From contig NC_045426.1 in NCBI RefSeq assembly GCF_902635505.1, positions 673,663,087 to 673,727,086 of the forward strand: a DNA stretch of 64,000 nucleotides, read 5' to 3'. Below, in pieces: positions 1 to 11,600 of this stretch. Made by a program: the position numbers and the translations under genes. Positions within the stretch are counted from its first letter, which is position 1. Every line of letters begins with the position of its first letter. Source of the stretch: Sarcophilus harrisii (taxonomy: Eukaryota; Chordata; Mammalia; Dasyuromorphia; Dasyuridae). Below the pieces are notes generated by a model, which saw only the letters and a list, made by a program, of their open reading frames with translations, searched no databases and was not told where the DNA came from.

Positions 1-250
1 TTGGATTCAGAAGGTAAAAATAACCCGGGAGGAAAAACAAAAATTCCAGCAGTTTACATTCATTTCCCAGTGTTTTTTCTTTGGGTGTAGCTGCTTCTGT
101 CCATCCTTGATCAATTGAAACTGAGTTAGATTTTCTCTTTGTTGAAGAAATTCACTTCTATCAGAATACATCCTCATACAGTATCGCTGTTGAGGTATAT
201 AATGATCTCCTGGTTCTGCTCATTTCACTCAGCATCAGTTCATGTAAGTC
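1..250 (-). mobile_element. L1 3' end, minus strand, cut by window edge
   Basis: Matches the minus-strand L1 3' region seen again at 3,660-3,905 (TTGGATTCAGAA..., TGGGTGTAGCTGCTTCTG). It is interrupted at position 250 by the insertion at 266-1331. Confidence 0.75.
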
Positions 251-265
251 GGAGAGAGCATTCTT

Positions 266-1331
266 TTTTTTTTTTAGTATGAATATACACTACATTTATT
301 GATTAAATTAATTGTCTTACATGAGCGAGGTTCATAACAATTACATGTAACAATTACAATAAAAACTTCGAAGATTATTGATTATAGATCACCATAGAAT
401 ATACAATAATGAAAAAGTGTGAAATATTGTGGGAATTACCAAATATTACAGAAATATGATATAATCACATGCTATTAGAAAAATAGCACCAATAGACTTA
501 CTTGACACAGGGTTATTATAAAGCTTCAATTTGTTTTTTTTTTTTAATTTAATAGCCTTTTATTTACAGGATATATACATGGGTAACTTTACAGCATTAA
601 CAATTGCCAAACCTCTTGTTCCAATTTTTCACCTCTTACCCCCCCCACCCCCTCCCCTAGATGGCAGGATGACCAGTAGATGTTAAATATATTAAAATAT
701 AAATTAGATACACAATAAGTATACATGACCAAAACATTATTTTGCTGTAGAAAAAGAATCAGACTCTGAAATATTGTACAATTAGCTTGTGAAGGAAATC
801 AAAAATGCAGGTGGGCATAAATATAGGGATTGGGAATTCAATGTAATGGTTTTTAGTCATCTCCCAGAGTTCTTTTTCTGGGCATAGCTAGTTCAGTTCA
901 TTACTGCTTCATTAGAAATGATTTGGTTGATCTCGTTGCTGAGGATGGCCTGATCCATCAGAACTGGTCATCATATAGTATTGTTGTTGAAGTATATAAT
1001 GATCTCCTGGTCCTGCTCATTTCACTCAGCATCAGTTCATGTAAGTCTCTCCAGGCCTTTCTGAAATTATCCTGTTGGTCATTTCTTACAGAACAGTAAT
1101 ATTCCATAATTTTCATATACCACAATTTATTCAACCATTCTCCAACTGATGGGCATCCACTCAGTTTCCAGTTTTTAGCCACTACAAAAAGGGCTGCCAC
1201 AAACATTCGAGCACATACAGGTCCCTTTCCCTTCTTTATAATCTCTTTGGGATATAAGCCCAGCAGAAATACTGCTGGATCAAAGGGTATGCACAGTTTG
1301 ATAACTTTTTGAGCATAGTTCCAAACTACTA
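266..1331 (-). mobile_element. 5'-truncated L1 with probable 3' transduction
   Basis: Flanked by a perfect 15-bp direct repeat, GGAGAGAGCATTCTT (251-265 and 1332-1346). Read on the minus strand it has an L1 ORF2 end (MFVAALFVVAKNWKLSGCPS around 1206), a 3' UTR, an internal poly(A) at 534-545, about 258 bp of non-L1 sequence, and a terminal poly(A) at 266-275. Confidence 0.8.
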
Positions 1332-1346
1332 GGAGAGAGCATTCTT

Positions 1347-2070
1347 AAAGAGAAACTTGTAGAAAGGGGAATGAAGGAACAACCAGAGCACAAGAGTTAA
1401 GAGTTTGGAGGAACTCCTTCAATTTACAGGTGGGGAAACTGAGGTCAACAGACAAGAAGCAATCTGAGAAACAAGGTGGCTGTGATTTCATCAATGTGAG
1501 GGGCTCCAGTGCCAGAGATCAGGGAGGAGCAGAAGGAAATTTTGAATTTATGGTGTATAAAGTCAGTGCTCCTTACACAGACTGCACCACTCTAACAACT
1601 AGCATAGCATCACACTTGATGATGACAGTATTTCTATACTGTTTCAAGGTTTACAAAACACTTTGCAAATATCTCGTTTGATATTCTTAACAACCTAGTG
1701 AATAAACTGCTATTATCTTTACTTTACAGATAAAGAGACTGAGGCAGACAGATTAAGTGACCTGCTTAGAGTCTCACACACAAACTAGCAAATGGCTCAA
1801 TCCATATTTGAATTTAGTTCTTCCAGAATCCAGATTGAGCAGTCTACCTACAGCTACTAATAAGAGCTAGTATTTATATAGTACTTAAGGTTGACAAAGA
1901 GCTTTACATATGTTAACTCATTTGATCCTCTCACCATCCTTGAGAAGTGGGTGCCATTATTAGCCCATTTTATAGATAAGGAAACAGTTTAGATGACTTG
2001 CCAAAGACCATGCAGCCAGTGAGTATCTGAAGATTACAACTCGGGTCCTCCTGACTCCCAAATCCTATGC
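1347..2070 (-). repeat. MIR-like fragments in otherwise unassigned DNA
   Basis: From about 1,540 to 1,860 and 1,860 to 2,070 the plus strand shows reversed MIR core and tail (CATTTTATAGATAAGGAAAC, GAGCTTTACATATGTTAACT). The stretch 1,347-1,540 is not recognised. Confidence 0.6.
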
Positions 2071-2199
2071 TCTAGGCAGATGTGGACCTGGATACCTAGA
2101 AAGGATTGGTAGAGCAGGCTGGTCTCTGCAAAGGAGTTAATGGCAAAGAGATATAGAGACGATTCACAGACATATGGGGAGATGGATAGAAAAAAAAAT

Positions 2200-2320
2200 A
2201 CATATTTGCCAAATAGATTTTTATGTACATATATATGGGAGAGGAAAGAGAGAGAGTAAAAGAGTAGGGGGAAAGAGAGAGAAGAGGGGGAGGGAGAGAG
2301 GAAAGAAGAGAGAGAGGGCA
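2200..2320. repeat. GA-rich low-complexity tract
   Basis: Purine-rich GA/GGAGA run. An L1-like scrap (CATACCCTTTGACCCAGCAA) follows at about 2,350. Confidence 0.7.
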
Positions 2321-2589
2321 AATGGAACTATATTTAAAGGGTTACAAAATTATGCATACCCTTTGACCCAGCAATACTACTACCAGATCTATATCTGAAA
2401 GAAATTTTTTTTAAAGGAGAAAAACCTATTCGTTTTCTCTAAGTCTCACTGAAGACTGAAGAGTCCCTGGGAACTCTACTCTTTAATAGTTCCTCTTCCC
2501 TACAATGATCCCATCTCTTCCATGTCCCTATCACCTCTACCCAGCCTTTATAATGTACTTTCTGTACCCCCTATTTCATTATAATGTAT

Positions 2590-3300
2590 TATTTCCCCCT
2601 ATTATATTACAGAATGAAAAGAAGGAAGGGATAGAGAGAGGAAGGAAGAAAGAAAAAGATGGGAGAGAAGAAAGGAAAAAAGAAAGGAAGGAAGGAAAGC
2701 AGACAAAAAATATGCTTCAGTTTGAATTTAGACTCCATCAGTTCTTTCTCTGGGGGTAAACAGCATTTTTCATCAAAATCTTTTGGGATTGTCCTGGATC
2801 ATTATATTGCTGAGAATAGTTAAGCCATTCACAGTTGTTTGTCTTATAATATTGCTGTACAATCTGTGTACAATATTCTCCTTGTTCTACTCACTTCAAT
2901 AATGCTTTAGTGTTTCAATTTTCCCACATCTCTTCCAACATTTATCATTTTATCTTTCTGTAATATTAGCCAATCTGATAGGTATGAAGTGGTACTTCAA
3001 AGTTGTTTCAATTTGCATTTTTCTAATAAATCATTTTACATGATTATTGAAAGTTTTAATTTGTCCAGAAACTGCTTGTTCATATCTTTGGACCATTTAC
3101 CAATTGGGTAATGACTTGTATTTTTACAAATCTGACTCTATATTTAAGAAAGAATCCTTTATTAGAGATACTTGCTGTAAAATTCTCCCAACTTTTTGCT
3201 TTCTTTTGAATATTGATATTTTTTTAAAAAATTGTTATTCTGAACTGGAAAACACCATCAAACATGAATATTGTCACTTTCATCTGTAGAGAACAGAAAA
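2590..3300 (-). mobile_element. Old L1 ORF2 3' fragment
   Basis: The plus strand carries reversed L1 landmarks (CATTTTTCATCAAAATC, CCAATCTGATAGGTATGAAG, TTGGACCATTTACC). Its 3' end has become a GGAA-rich tract at 2,610-2,700. More diverged than the element at 3374-4320. Confidence 0.7.
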
Positions 3301-3373
3301 AAGGATTGTTCATGAATCCATGAATTTCTATTACCTACATCTTACATTTTATATGTACCCAACATGTTATTTT

Positions 3374-4320
3374 ATTTTTTCTTTTTTTTTTTTATTAGCA
3401 TGGTGGTAAATTTATGTATTTATTTTTTCAAAGTTGTTTATTTTTTTTTTAAATTTTATTATAATAACTTTTTCTTGACAGAACCCATGCCAGGGTCATT
3501 TTTTTTTACAACATTATCCCTTGCACTCACTTCTGTTCTGATTTTTCCCCTCTCTCCCTCTACCTCCTCCCCTAGATGGCAAGCAGTCCTATGCATGTTA
3601 AATATGTCACAGTATATCCTAGATACAATATATGTGTGCAGAACCGAACAGTTCTCTTGTTGCACAGGGAGAATTGGATTTAGAAAGAAGAACAAAAATG
3701 CAAACAGTGTACATTCATTTCCCAGTGTTCTTTCTTTGGGTGTAGCTGCTTCTGTCCATCCTTGATCAATTGAAACTAAGTTAGATCTTCTCTTTGTCAA
3801 AGAAACCCACTTCCATCAGAATACATCTTCCTACAGTATCATTGTTGAAGTGTATAATGATCTCCTGGTTCTGCTCATTTCACTTAGCATCAGTTCGTGT
3901 AAGTCTCGCCAATCCTCTCTGTATTCATCCTGCTGGGGCATTTCTTACAGAACAATAATATTCCATAACATTCATATGCCACAATTTACCCAACCATTCT
4001 CCAATTGATGGGCATCCATTCATTTTCCAGTTTCTGGCCACTACAAACAGGGCCCACAAACATTTTGGCACATACTGGTCCCTTTCCCTTCTTTAGTATC
4101 TCCTGCCCAGTAGAAACACTGCTGGATCGAAGGGTATGCACAGTTTGATAACTTTTTGGGCATAATTCCAGATTGCTTTCCAGAGTGGTTGGATTCGTTC
4201 ACAACTCCACCAGCGATGCATCAGTGTCCCAGTTTTCCCGCATCCCCTCCAACCTTTGTCATTATCTTTTCCTGTCATCTTAGCCTATCTGACAGGTGGG
4301 TAGTGGTATCTCAGAGTTGT
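3374..4320 (-). mobile_element. 5'-truncated L1 with 16-bp target-site duplication
   Basis: Perfect direct repeats CCCAACATGTTATTTT lie at 3358-3373 and 4321-4336. On the minus strand it has L1 ORF2 C-terminal coding (WNYAQKVIKLCIPFDPAVFL), a 3' UTR and two A-rich tails (about 3,439-3,450 and 3,374-3,393) separated by some 45 bp. Confidence 0.85.
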
Positions 4321-4546
4321 CCCAACATGTTATTTTCAAATTTCTGTTTATGTGTTTCTGAATTTCCTTCTGTTTCCTTCTGTACATTTCTTTTAAAACC
4401 ACTATAATGACCCCCTTTTTTTTCTTTTGTAACCAAGATGTATCACTATGGAGCTCAAAATATCCACTTCCTACCAACTGGAAAGAGAATAAGGATGAAA
4501 TCCTCTCAGGACACTTTTCTCTCTGTCTACGGGCTAGCTCCTCTAG

Positions 4547-5039
4547 TGTAATGTTCTCTTTGGTTCAGTTTCTTGGGGTCTCTGGGAGCAGCCTTTGTTT
4601 GAGTTCAGTAATCACCACATGAGTAGCTAGGGATTAAAGTCCAAATCCTTTATTATCTCTTTCAAAGTTTTGTCTCCTTTCCTGGGGCCCGGTTAGCTTT
4701 CTTAAAGATCTATCTCTCCCCTTGGTTCTGAGAGCTTGAGTTCTCCCGTCTTCTCTGCCCTCTGAATCTCCCCAAATCCAAATGTTTGTACTTCAGCCTC
4801 CAGCCACCACAAAGGTGGACGATGGAATGAATCTGTCTCAGCCTCCCAGAACTTCTAGTACACTTGTCTTCTCTGGCCCTGAGAGCTTCTTGCTTATATG
4901 CTCCACACTGAGTATACACCAATCATTATATCACTAGGAAACCTTTATTTGTTGTAGGATTAAATCAAGGCTAAACTAGATTTAACCATTGTCTCCTCAA
5001 TTCCACTTAGTGCCTTATTTCAAGTTCTGGCCCATAACA
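4547..5039 (-). mobile_element. Solo LTR of an endogenous retrovirus (fossil)
   Basis: A 493-bp unit with TGT...ACA ends, near-identical 6-bp flanks (4541-4546 and 5040-5045), and on the minus strand an AATAAA about 110 nt before its 3' end. No internal retroviral sequence adjoins it, so it is a solo LTR. A 6-bp duplication suggests a class II family. 5,040-5,640 shows nothing recognisable besides the LRCOL1 3' side. Confidence 0.65.
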
Positions 5040-5642
5040 CTCTAATTCCTTCCTGACCTTCTCCTTGGGTGAGAGTCAAAGAAAAGTTGTAACCAGAATT
5101 TCCAGAATGTCCTTTCACTGGCCATTAGCAGTAACATTGAATATGAAAGTTTAAGAATCTTTTAGTCATACAGGAAGCATGAAATTTATCCAATTCTTAC
5201 TAAGAATAAAAGCTAAATAAATATCCCCTCATGTTTCTTTCTCTAGGTAGTTTCTTTGACCATCAATTGGGTCCTAGCTTATATCCTGGGAAATATCAAA
5301 TCTCCTCAGAACTGCCTTTTATACAATCAGAAGTTAAAACCATATTTAAATAAAGACAAAGGAGAATGATTTTTTTTTAATCTGAAAGAGTCAAGCTTAG
5401 CAAAAATATGACTGCAGCAGTGAAACAGACACAAAAGAAAGAGGTTCAAATGTCCATCTGGATGTATGGAGTAGGATAAAGAGGAAGAAGGAAGTTGTCT
5501 TTCAACTACTCAGCTTCAAGGTCAATGAAGAAAAGACCAGTTACAAGTGCGAGCTTTTAGTCCATTATCTTAGTAGCAACCAGCTTTGCCTGGTGCACAG
5601 TGTCACTGGCTGTTCCATGGAGGCAGCTTTCATCTTCTCTGG

Positions 5643-5699
5643 TTAATCTGCAGTACCTATTGTTGATACTTCCTCTTCAATTTCAATTTTTTTCTCATT
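5643..5699 (-). CDS. LRCOL1: LRCOL1 exon 5, acidic C-terminal tail
   Basis: After the acceptor CTTAG the reading gives NEKKIEIEEEVSTIGTAD and a TAA stop in the phase set by exon 4. There are no cysteines. A minus-strand ATTAAA at 5376-5381, about 260 nt downstream, is a possible poly(A) signal. Confidence 0.7.
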   Translation of the reverse strand, partial: NEKKIEIEEEVSTIGTAD

Positions 5700-8600
5700 C
5701 TAAGGAGATAAGGAGAAAAGAAAACTTAATTTCCTAAGGTATTTTGTCATCATTTACAATATTTGTCAAAGTCTACTTTCAGGTATCACTGTGACCTGCC
5801 TACCCAAGGCTTTAGCTGCTCATCCCAATTATTAGCACCCTCTCCTTGAAATTATATTATTCTAAATCTACTTCATACTTCCTTACTTGTATACACATCT
5901 AACTTCCTCTGATTTTTTCCCAACAGAAAACAAGCAGAACAAGCATCATTTTGTTTTTATCCTGATAGCTCCAATGCTTAGTCTGTGCCTGAACAAAACA
6001 GAATTAATACGTATTTGTTCAATCAAATTGAATTGTGTGTAATTACATAAATGGCAAGAAATAATAGGAGTGGGGCTGCTTCCTAGTGAAATACTAGTAT
6101 CATAAGGCTCCTTTGGCATTTTCCTTTTAGTTTTCTGTTAGAATGTAAAAGCTCCTGGAAGACATGGGGGGGGGGGGGGGGAAGCAGGGAGAAAGGAGGA
6201 AGTAAGGAAGGGAGAGGAGAAGAGAGAAAGGGGAAAGGGGAGGGACAGGGGAAGGAGGGAGAGTGGGAGGAAGAGAAGGAGAGAAGGAAAAAAGAGGGGA
6301 AGGAAGGAGACAAAGAGAGAAGGAGAAAGGAAGGGAGGTAGAGAAAGAGGAAGGAAGGAGGAAAGGGAGAGAGGTTAGAGAAAGAAAGGGAGAGAAGGAG
6401 GGAGGAAGAAGGGAAGGAAGGGAGGAAAGGAGAGGGAAGAGGGAGTATGGGGAGGGAGACAGAGTGGGAGAAAAAGAGGAAGAGAGGAAGGGAGGAAGGA
6501 AGGAAGGAAGGGAGGGTGGGAGGAAGAGAGGGAAAGAGAAAAGAGGAAGGGATAAAGGAAGGAGGGAAGGAAGTGCACTATTGGGCACTGAAAAACTCTA
6601 GTTCATCTCTATGGGATAACTTGTCAGTAGACAAATGTCCAATGGATCCCTCTTACCTTCTTAAAATTAAATGTAACCAGCTCTGGTATTTAAAACCCTT
6701 CCCAACCTAGCTCCAATCCTTTCCTGCCTCTGTAACCCCTCTCCCCTTAGAAGCAATGCCCCATCTCCTTGACTTTGTATAGGTTGTCCTCCAGGCCTGA
6801 ACCGTATCCCCTCCTCACCCCCACCTATTAGAATCCCTGCTTCCCTTCAAAGCTCAGCTCAAGAGCCATCTCCCATGTGAAACTTTTCAAGATTTTTCAT
6901 TCTAGAAAGCTTGTTTTCCCCACAGAATGTAAACTCTCTTAGGATAACATGTTCATTATCACCAGCGTCTATCACTGGTCTCTGACACGTAACGGGCCTT
7001 TAGTAAATGACTGTTGATTGAATGACTTGTCCGTTGTGATACTCACCGGAAGAAAGCATTTTTTGAGCACTCCTGTCTTTGGGATACAACGGAAAACATT
7101 TTCATATTTGTTGAGGCAGCAGTTGCTTTTACACTCTTTGTGGCTAGAGCAGAGGCTTCCTTCCGCCTAGAAGAACACATGGATTAGATTATAGGAACCT
7201 TGCTCCCTCCTCTGTTCTTAAAATTCCCTCCTCCCCCCGCCAATAGTCCCCAAAGACTCGACACTGCAAATGACAGGGTGAAGAGTTGAGGTGAACCAAT
7301 GGATTGCCCTTTTAAGCAGCTCTCCTAAGCTACAAGGTTCGGACCTACCTTTTTCCAAGGTATACACTGCATCAAAATGGTCTTTGAGATACAACGTGAC
7401 TGTTGAATAGAATTGACGACAATGCAACAGTTGCTCTGGCACTCAGAGGCGTGTTGGCATAAATATCCAAAAGGCTAAAGGAATAGATTGGTTAGGTATT
7501 ATTCATCCTTCCCCAACTTTGACTGTCCCAGTCAAATCAGGGTCCCCAAACAATTTAGGCCCGAGCAAGGACGATGATTTAGCTGTTCGGTATCTTTACC
7601 CAGAATTTCCACAACTCATTATAAAAGTCTCATCAGGTCAGAAAAAAGAACCATTCACACAGATATAAAAAAGCTGAGACATTAGCCCAACACAGAGTAT
7701 TTATGCCAAACACTCTTGCTGGATCATTGCATTCCACAAGTGAAGCAGGACACATAAACAAAAAGTCCAAATTGTCAATTAGCAAATCAATAAATCAACC
7801 AGCAAGCATTCACCAGCATCTATTAGTGGGCACTGAGCACTGTGATAAGCCACAGACATACAAAAGAACAACAAAAAAAGGCAAAATCATAGTCCCTGAC
7901 CTCGAGGAGATTATATTCTAAACATGAAAATAACTATATACATACAAGATAAAGAAACTGAAGGCGATCTCCGGGGAAACCACGAGGAGTTTCCAGGTAA
8001 AGAATATCAATCAATCCCCCATCACCAGGGGTACCTAGCTGGTGCAGTGGAGAGAGTATTCACCTGAAATCAGGAAGACCTGAATTCAAATCCAGCCTCA
8101 GATGTTTGACATTTACTAGCTGTTTGATCCTGGGCAAGTCACTTAACCCCAATCGCCTCCAAAAAATATAATTAGGAAATATTTAACAAAATAAATAAAA
8201 CACAACAGACCCCAGGTCATAGTAATATGTGGTTCTCTAAGGGGAGGAATGCTTAGTTTAATGACCCTGGTTTCTATCTGAATTTGACACCACTGTCTCA
8301 CACCGTTTTAAGTGATATACAGTGTCAGTATGTGTCAGAAGCAGGACTTGAACCAAGTCTGCTTAAATCTACTACAGCCATGCTGTTTTTCCATTATTAA
8401 TAATCAATATCTTTTTTTGCATATGTATAACTTATATCAGATCGCTTACTGATCAGGTCAGATCAGATCAGATCATTCCTATAATCGCTTCTGCCTCAGG
8501 GAGAAAGAAAGTAAGAAAAGAAAGAAAGGATACAATTTGACACTCAAAACTTCAAAAAAAAAAACCCTAAATATTTTAAATTGTTTTAGCATGTAATTGG

Positions 8601-11600
8601 GGGAAAATGAAATATTGTTTAAAATAATCAAGAACTTTTAAAAAAATTAGAGAGGAAACAGGAGAAGCAAGCTGGATTCCCCCTTTATCCTCCATCTTGC
8701 TTTCTAGGAGCAAGGCTTTTTAAACTTTTTCCATTCACAGTATCTCTTCCCCTGAGAAATTTTTAGATGAACCCAGGTATATAAATATATAAACAAGGCA
8801 TACAAATCAAACATTTACTGCTAATCAATCATAATTTTGCAACCCCCACATTCAGTTAAAAGACCCCATATGGGGTACGAACCACAGTTTAAGCAGGAAT
8901 GGGCTGATGCCCAAAGTTGGAGCCATCTCTCCTTCCCCGTTACCTGCCAACTGTTGCCCTTCACCCAACCAGAGACAAAGCCCCAACCTACCTTCTTCCA
9001 ATCCTTACACTGCAAGAAAAGCGTCCTCCTGATACAGCGTTTCACCATGCTACTGTCTTTGACACAGCACTCACTGAAACATTCCACATGCTTCTGGCAA
9101 ACGTCCCCAATATCCTGTAGAGACAAAGAAATATGGGTTCTGACTGGCCGGCACAGACTCCGATGTGGATGAATGAGCATCTTAGAAGATGGGACTGGTA
9201 AGGAATGGATGGAGTTGTCTGTCATGCAAGGATCAGTGTTGCTAAGATCCCATCATCTGAATGTTTACTCTTGGTTTCCCCAGCATGGCCTATGTCGTCC
9301 CAACATACTGAGGGGTACGGGAGAGGGTGATTTTGGTCCGTGTTAATATAGGGCTCAGTATCTATAAAGTCAGCACTGACTCAGTCCCTCTGCTTTTATA
9401 TTACCAGTGTGAGATACTGACAGGGTAAATTATTTTCTATAATATTATAGTATGTCTGAGGACCAGTCATTTTTCTACACCAAAATCTTACTGAAATGTA
9501 AGCTTTCTCATGATCCTTTTTTGGCTTAGTCTACAGAGACCAAGTCATAAAAATCTCTTCCATAACTATTTAACTTCTAACCAATGCAAGGGATCCTATG
9601 AGACTGCAACTAATGATGTGGGTACAGCCTGTTCTAATGCAAATCATTATTTGGGGCCCCACTTAAAATAATTAAATTTTCTCTTTACCTCATAAACTAG
9701 GGCTCACATCATACCTAAATAGGGAATGTGGCTTGTCCAGAAGCCAAATAATCCTACTTTTGTACCTCTTTGATCTCTTGGGGGATTTAGAACTAAAATC
9801 TTTTCTCCTACTGGTGGGCGAATCAATATTCCCTCCAAAGTCATCACTAGAAATGTAACTAATGATTGCCCTTTCTGTAGTTTCTGTGGAACAACTGACC
9901 ATTGCATTTTGGGTAGTTAATGTTCTATAATTCCCTCCACTTCCTGTTTATCATTTCCAAAACACTGGGGAAGGCTCCATTATTGGGTTCATTCTCAGAA
10001 TTAAATTTCCTGTAGACCACTGTAAATTTTCCATTTGTTTGCCTTTTTCTGACCCAGAGGGGAATCATATGAATTAATTATTTTCTGAATTATGTTTTCA
10101 TGTACCAAGTCCTTCAAGATTTCATCAATTTCCTTATCTCCTCCTTTAATTCTCCTCCTTTGGGGAGGACAGACAAGACTACCAGATCCCGTCAGACTTT
10201 CTTGACCAATAATTAAGTTCTAATTTCCAGAATCTAACAAAGAGCAAAGTTTTTATTTAATGCATCCATTCCTATGAATGCTTCTCCTGGAGCTGTAATA
10301 CCATCTACTCTTCTTGGACATATCTGTGATCTTTAACTTTCTGTATACTTCCCACGCTGGGGGTTTAGAGTCTCTGAACTCATTTATCCAAGACCGGTTT
10401 AGAGGTTTGTTTTGTTCTTTGGTGTCTGGCATTTGATTATTTGTGAACCAGTATTTAATCATTTAGATCCTTTTTTTTTTTTTTGTAGCTTTCCTAGCGT
10501 TTCCCCCCAATCCTCTCCCCCTAACACCTTAGCTTCCTTTTGCCTGTTGTTTCCTCCCATTAAATTATAAGCTTCATGAAGCCAGGAACTATCTGTCTAT
10601 TTTGTCTCTATTTCCAGTGTATGATACAATGCCTGAGTCACAGTAAATGACTATTGATAATAGGGTCAGCATGGCACAGTGAATAGAGTAAATAGAGGAT
10701 GTAGCGATCAGCCTAGAATCAGGAAGACCAATTTTCCTAAATTCAGGTCTGGTCTCAGACACTAACTAGATGTGTGACCCATGGTCAAATCACTTCTGTT
10801 TGCCTCAGTTTCTCTTTTGTAAAATAAGCTAAAGAAGGCAATGGCAAACCACTGCAGTATCTTTGTCAAGAAACCCCTAAATGGGGTCACAAAGAGTTGG
10901 ACATGATTGAAATGAATGAACAACAGTTCCAGCATCTCTATGCCAAATAAACAGTTCCCAAAAGAGGCAATTGTGTCCCTCTCAGAACTTCACAAGGGGA
11001 TCAGCAGACCCCTATGAAAAGATTAGATCCCTTTCCAGCAAATCTAAGATACTAGTTTCATCTTGGTTGATGTATACTCAAAGTCTCCAAAGAAGTAAAA
11101 ATTTCTATTGTTTCTTTGATTAAGAGGGAAGAGGTCAGGGTTTTTTTTCTCTCTCGATCTCTCTTAATTCTGACAATGATTTGCCATTGATAGAACTCTG
11201 CCTTAATATAAACTATTGTTTTTTATAACACCATTTGGAGTTTTCTTGGAAAAGATACTGGAGTTGTTTTGGCATTTCCTTCTATGACTCAGTTTGCAGA
11301 GGAGGAAACTGAGGCAAATAGTTAAGTGACTTGCCCAGTGTCATACAGATAGTGAGTTTCTGAGGCCAGATTTGAACTCAGGAAGATGAGTTTTTTGGAG
11401 TCCAGACCCAGCATTCTATCCACTGTGCTGCCTAGTTGTCCTATTAAGTCAGAGCTGCTCTCTAATAGGACCACATTCATTTCATGACCTATCTTATCTC
11501 TGGCTATAATTCTCAGGATTGCCTTGGTTCCTTTTGTTTTGATCCCAAAAGGTCCATCAAGCCTCGTTTGGTTTCCTATTCTACAGAGAAAGAGCATATT

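Noticed and set aside
6127-6710. Overlapping long open frames on both strands rich in Ser/Pro/Leu/Phe or Glu/Arg/Lys/Gly
   Set aside because: They arise from a polypurine tract, where stop codons are rare. No domain, splice context or codon signature.
8450-8475. Short GATCA-type direct repeats that could suggest a CRISPR-like or regulatory array
   Set aside because: Only a few 5-bp units without spacers, inside an L1 terminus; a simple tandem run in eukaryotic DNA.
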